From Symsagittifera roscoffensis (lineage: Eukaryota > Xenacoelomorpha > Acoela > Convolutidae), in assembly GCF_963678635.1 (NCBI RefSeq), contig NC_087064.1, positions 1,581,688 through 1,645,687 on the forward strand: DNA of 64,000 bases, in the 5' to 3' direction. Each line of letters opens with the position of its first letter. Within the stretch, counting starts at the first letter, position 1. Of the stretch, positions 61,620 to 64,000 are shown piece after piece. The position numbers and the translations under genes were made by a program. The notes below the pieces were generated by a model. It ran no database searches. It was not told the DNA's origin and worked only from the letters and a program-made list of their open reading frames with translations.

Positions 61620-63130
61620 ATTATTAGTTTAGATTTTTTATTTTGCCTTCTTTTTAATTTTTCCCAAAATCTAAGTTGATGCAACCAATATTTTGCAAAA
61701 AAAATTGCAATTGAATTTTTTGATTTGTAGTTTTTATTATCTTGCCTTTTCAATTGATTTTTTTGATCTATTACTTAACACGATTATTATTTTTATTATT
61801 TTTTTCTTGTTTTTGTTTTTAAGAGCCTTTTGCAAGTTTCTTACTAAATAGAATAAAAGTTTTCAACAACTAAATTTTACTATGAACAAATTTGAGCCCA
61901 TGTTTGTATCTTTATGACGCACTCTATGATTTTGCACAAATGTTTGCAATCAAGTCTTCTGACCAGCGATGATTTTCCTGAACTCTTCTTTTTAGTTAAT
62001 TTTACTCATTTTTTGTTCAAGGAATTTTTTAATTTTGCTTGTTTTCGTATTTTATAGATGAAATTTTCTGATTTAATAGATCAAAGCGTTTCAGCAGGAA
62101 AATTTTTATAATGAACAAAAATGCGGCAAGAATTTTGTTTTTAAATTAGAGATCAAGACATCTATCAGGTCGATTTCTCACAAAACGAACTGTCAAAGCC
62201 CAGTTAATTTGACTATTGAAACGATCTGTTTGATTTTGTTGCAATCTGCTGAAAAATCCTCTATAACCCTTGAGCTTTTTTAAATATACACAATTGACTG
62301 AAGACATAAGAATATAAGAAACTTTGAATCAGATTAATCAAAGTTGGCTATGATTTACGCTAAGAAATTTGGATTGTGCCCGTAAAAAACTTGCTCTCAA
62401 AATTGCTATGGATTTCGATAACTATTTATAACTATTAACCGGATTTTGATAACTATCCACATTGCCCTAGCGCAAAAAGGAAAAAAGAAAAAGAGTTTCC
62501 TTGCCATTTTTTTCATAGGGGTTGAAATTCTTTACCAAATACGATAGGGGGAAATAGTTAGCAAGATCTGAGCAATGTAATCATGGGTTTTCGACAATCG
62601 CAAACAGTTTCTTTTCGGTTGGAGTAGTTTATTACCCACACCATCAGTTGTCGCGACTATCTTAATTTTCATATCGCATTCCAACCGCTCATAAAATTTT
62701 CTGTCAAAGCAAATCAAACATTTTTGTTTTGCAAAACAACGACAAAATTTCAAGAAAAAATAATTTCTGTTCAGAGTTTTCTAAAAACCTACTAGCGAAC
62801 AATATCAAAGTCTAAATGATATAATATTCAAACTTATCACTTTTTTCGTTACGATGATTTTTAGCTTTGGTTTGGGATGGTTTTTGAGATGAATCAAGTT
62901 TCTGCGAACTCATTTGAATTGAAATCCTATTGGCAAAAAACTACGTTAAATAATCAGTATTCAGTGTTCAAAAGTTAAAAAAGGCTGTTATTGCAGTGTG
63001 TTCAGAGCAAGAGTGTTCAGAATATTTTGTTGGTTCATCATGCAAAGTCGCGCCGAAGCAAGGCCAAGATAAAGACCCACACCCCCGTCCCCCCACCAAC
63101 TGCTTTGAGGGAGAGGATGCCAATTTTTTA
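61620..63130. repeat. Diverged tandem duplication, copy 2
   Basis: Matches copy 1 with offsets drifting from about 1,695 to 1,530 bp because of indels (anchors 62080, 62151, 62580 and 63099). There is no conserved protein frame. Confidence 0.65.
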
Positions 63131-63278
63131 AATAGTTTTCATTCAAATTTAAGGACGAAAGTGGAAAAGAGTCGTACTTATTTTTGAACTACTGCTCAAA
63201 ACATCAGTATTTGAAGGTGGAAATAAATAACCAGTCGTCAAATATTTCATTGTTTTGATCATCGAATTTGCCTGGAGA

Positions 63279-63422
63279 AAAACACTCGAAGATAGAAGAT
63301 TTTCTATTTTGCGCGAAGCTGGAGCTCAAGTGCGAGAGAAGTTCCAGTTTGGAACTGCTGCCGAAAGACTGGCGACGCTAGGTCGGCTTATCAAATGTGA
63401 AGTGTTGCCGCTAGAAGATTCG
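63279..63422 (+). CDS. Unassigned coding-like segment
   Basis: The GC-richer stretch 63300-63560 has an open + frame ending at TGA 63422-63424 with SILREAGAQVREKFQFGTAA and ERLATLGRLIKCEVLPLED. A second + frame (63422-63574) follows out of register, and a - frame of 75 codons (63326-63553) is also open. No family is recognised and no splice partner was found. It may be an exon, a gene relic or chance. Confidence 0.25.
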
Positions 63423-63574
63423 TGACGCCAATGAAACGGCATGCCAATTGTGAATTGATAAAAGCACCAAATGCCGAACATATGTTGAAGAACAGTCCAA
63501 CTCGACATCAAAGTCACCCAATCATCAACTATACGACCAAAAACTTGTTGCAACTTTCGATATTCATTTCAGAT

Positions 63575-64000
63575 TAGAAATAGAGAAAAGTATGAAAGTA
63601 ATTCAAAATGTGAAATAATCTCAGTCTAAATTGCTTTTGATCGTTGGAAATAGTCACAAAAACTAAACCCCTCACACGCCAAAAATGTTGCCCATAATTT
63701 TTAACTAAGAGTAAATGAATGCCGAGCCCAATTTTTAGCGTCATTATTTCCTATCCGATCACGGAAAATTACTGGCTTTGTGACCAGTTAATCGGGGTTT
63801 GAGACCAATCTTTTCTTTTTTTAAAGTGAAATTTTTACGAATAAAAATCAGCGGTCGGAAAGTTATTATTAGATCGAGCACAAACTCAAAAAGACAACAG
63901 ATATGTCGATAATAGTCAAGACATAACCAATTGTGGTTGAGAAAGTCGGACATGAGCCGATCACATTCGATCAATGATCAATCACGGCATAGCTCTCACT
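63575..64000. other. AT-rich end of window
   Basis: No gene, repeat or RNA that I can support. Confidence 0.5.

Overview
The window looks like AT-rich nuclear DNA from an invertebrate animal. Genes are split into short, GC-richer exons with GT-AG introns, one gene is a clear metazoan JIP3/JIP4 scaffold, and the spaces between genes are full of decayed mobile elements. The species cannot be named from the sequence. There is one assembly gap of 200 N (18396-18595).

Layout. 1-9478: the 3' part of a JIP3/JIP4-type kinesin/JNK scaffold gene on the + strand. Eight exons join with consistent phase into 599 codons plus a stop. The 5' exons lie outside the window. 9479-17173: no clear gene; two fold-back inverted repeats, tRNA-like/SINE remnants, and two related arrays of a diverged ~165 bp repeat. 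17174-18395: two short coding-like fragments, the second cut by the gap. 18596-44709: a 26 kb satellite of about 450 copies of a 58 bp monomer with several higher-order patterns. 44653-49733 (perhaps to 50301): a C-type lectin-like domain gene on the - strand, assembled from five phase-consistent exons, two of them only 29 and 30 nt. 51434-58660: a crippled LTR (gypsy-type) element whose internal gag-plus-tail region is tandemly triplicated with a 2063 bp period. 58664-64000: a 317 bp hAT-type MITE with an 8 bp target duplication, a diverged ~1.6 kb tandem duplication, and one short unassigned coding-like segment.

Main result. The 58 bp satellite monomer is the 3' end of the neighbouring lectin gene. 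On the - strand the monomer reads as the last 18 sense codons, the TAA stop and one further base of the lectin, including the C-x7-C pair that closes the lectin fold. The last exon of the gene runs directly into the array, so the array begins inside the coding sequence and continues for 26 kb where the 3' UTR and downstream DNA should be. The satellite therefore seems to have grown by tandem amplification of a gene's own terminal codons; capture of a satellite by the gene is the less likely alternative.

Both recognised genes point toward the middle of the window (JIP on +, lectin on -), with the satellite between them. Exons of both favour G or C at third positions, against AT-rich introns, which helped to separate real exons from chance open frames. 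Nearly all long + strand open frames inside the satellite are by-products of a 58 bp period that is not a multiple of three.
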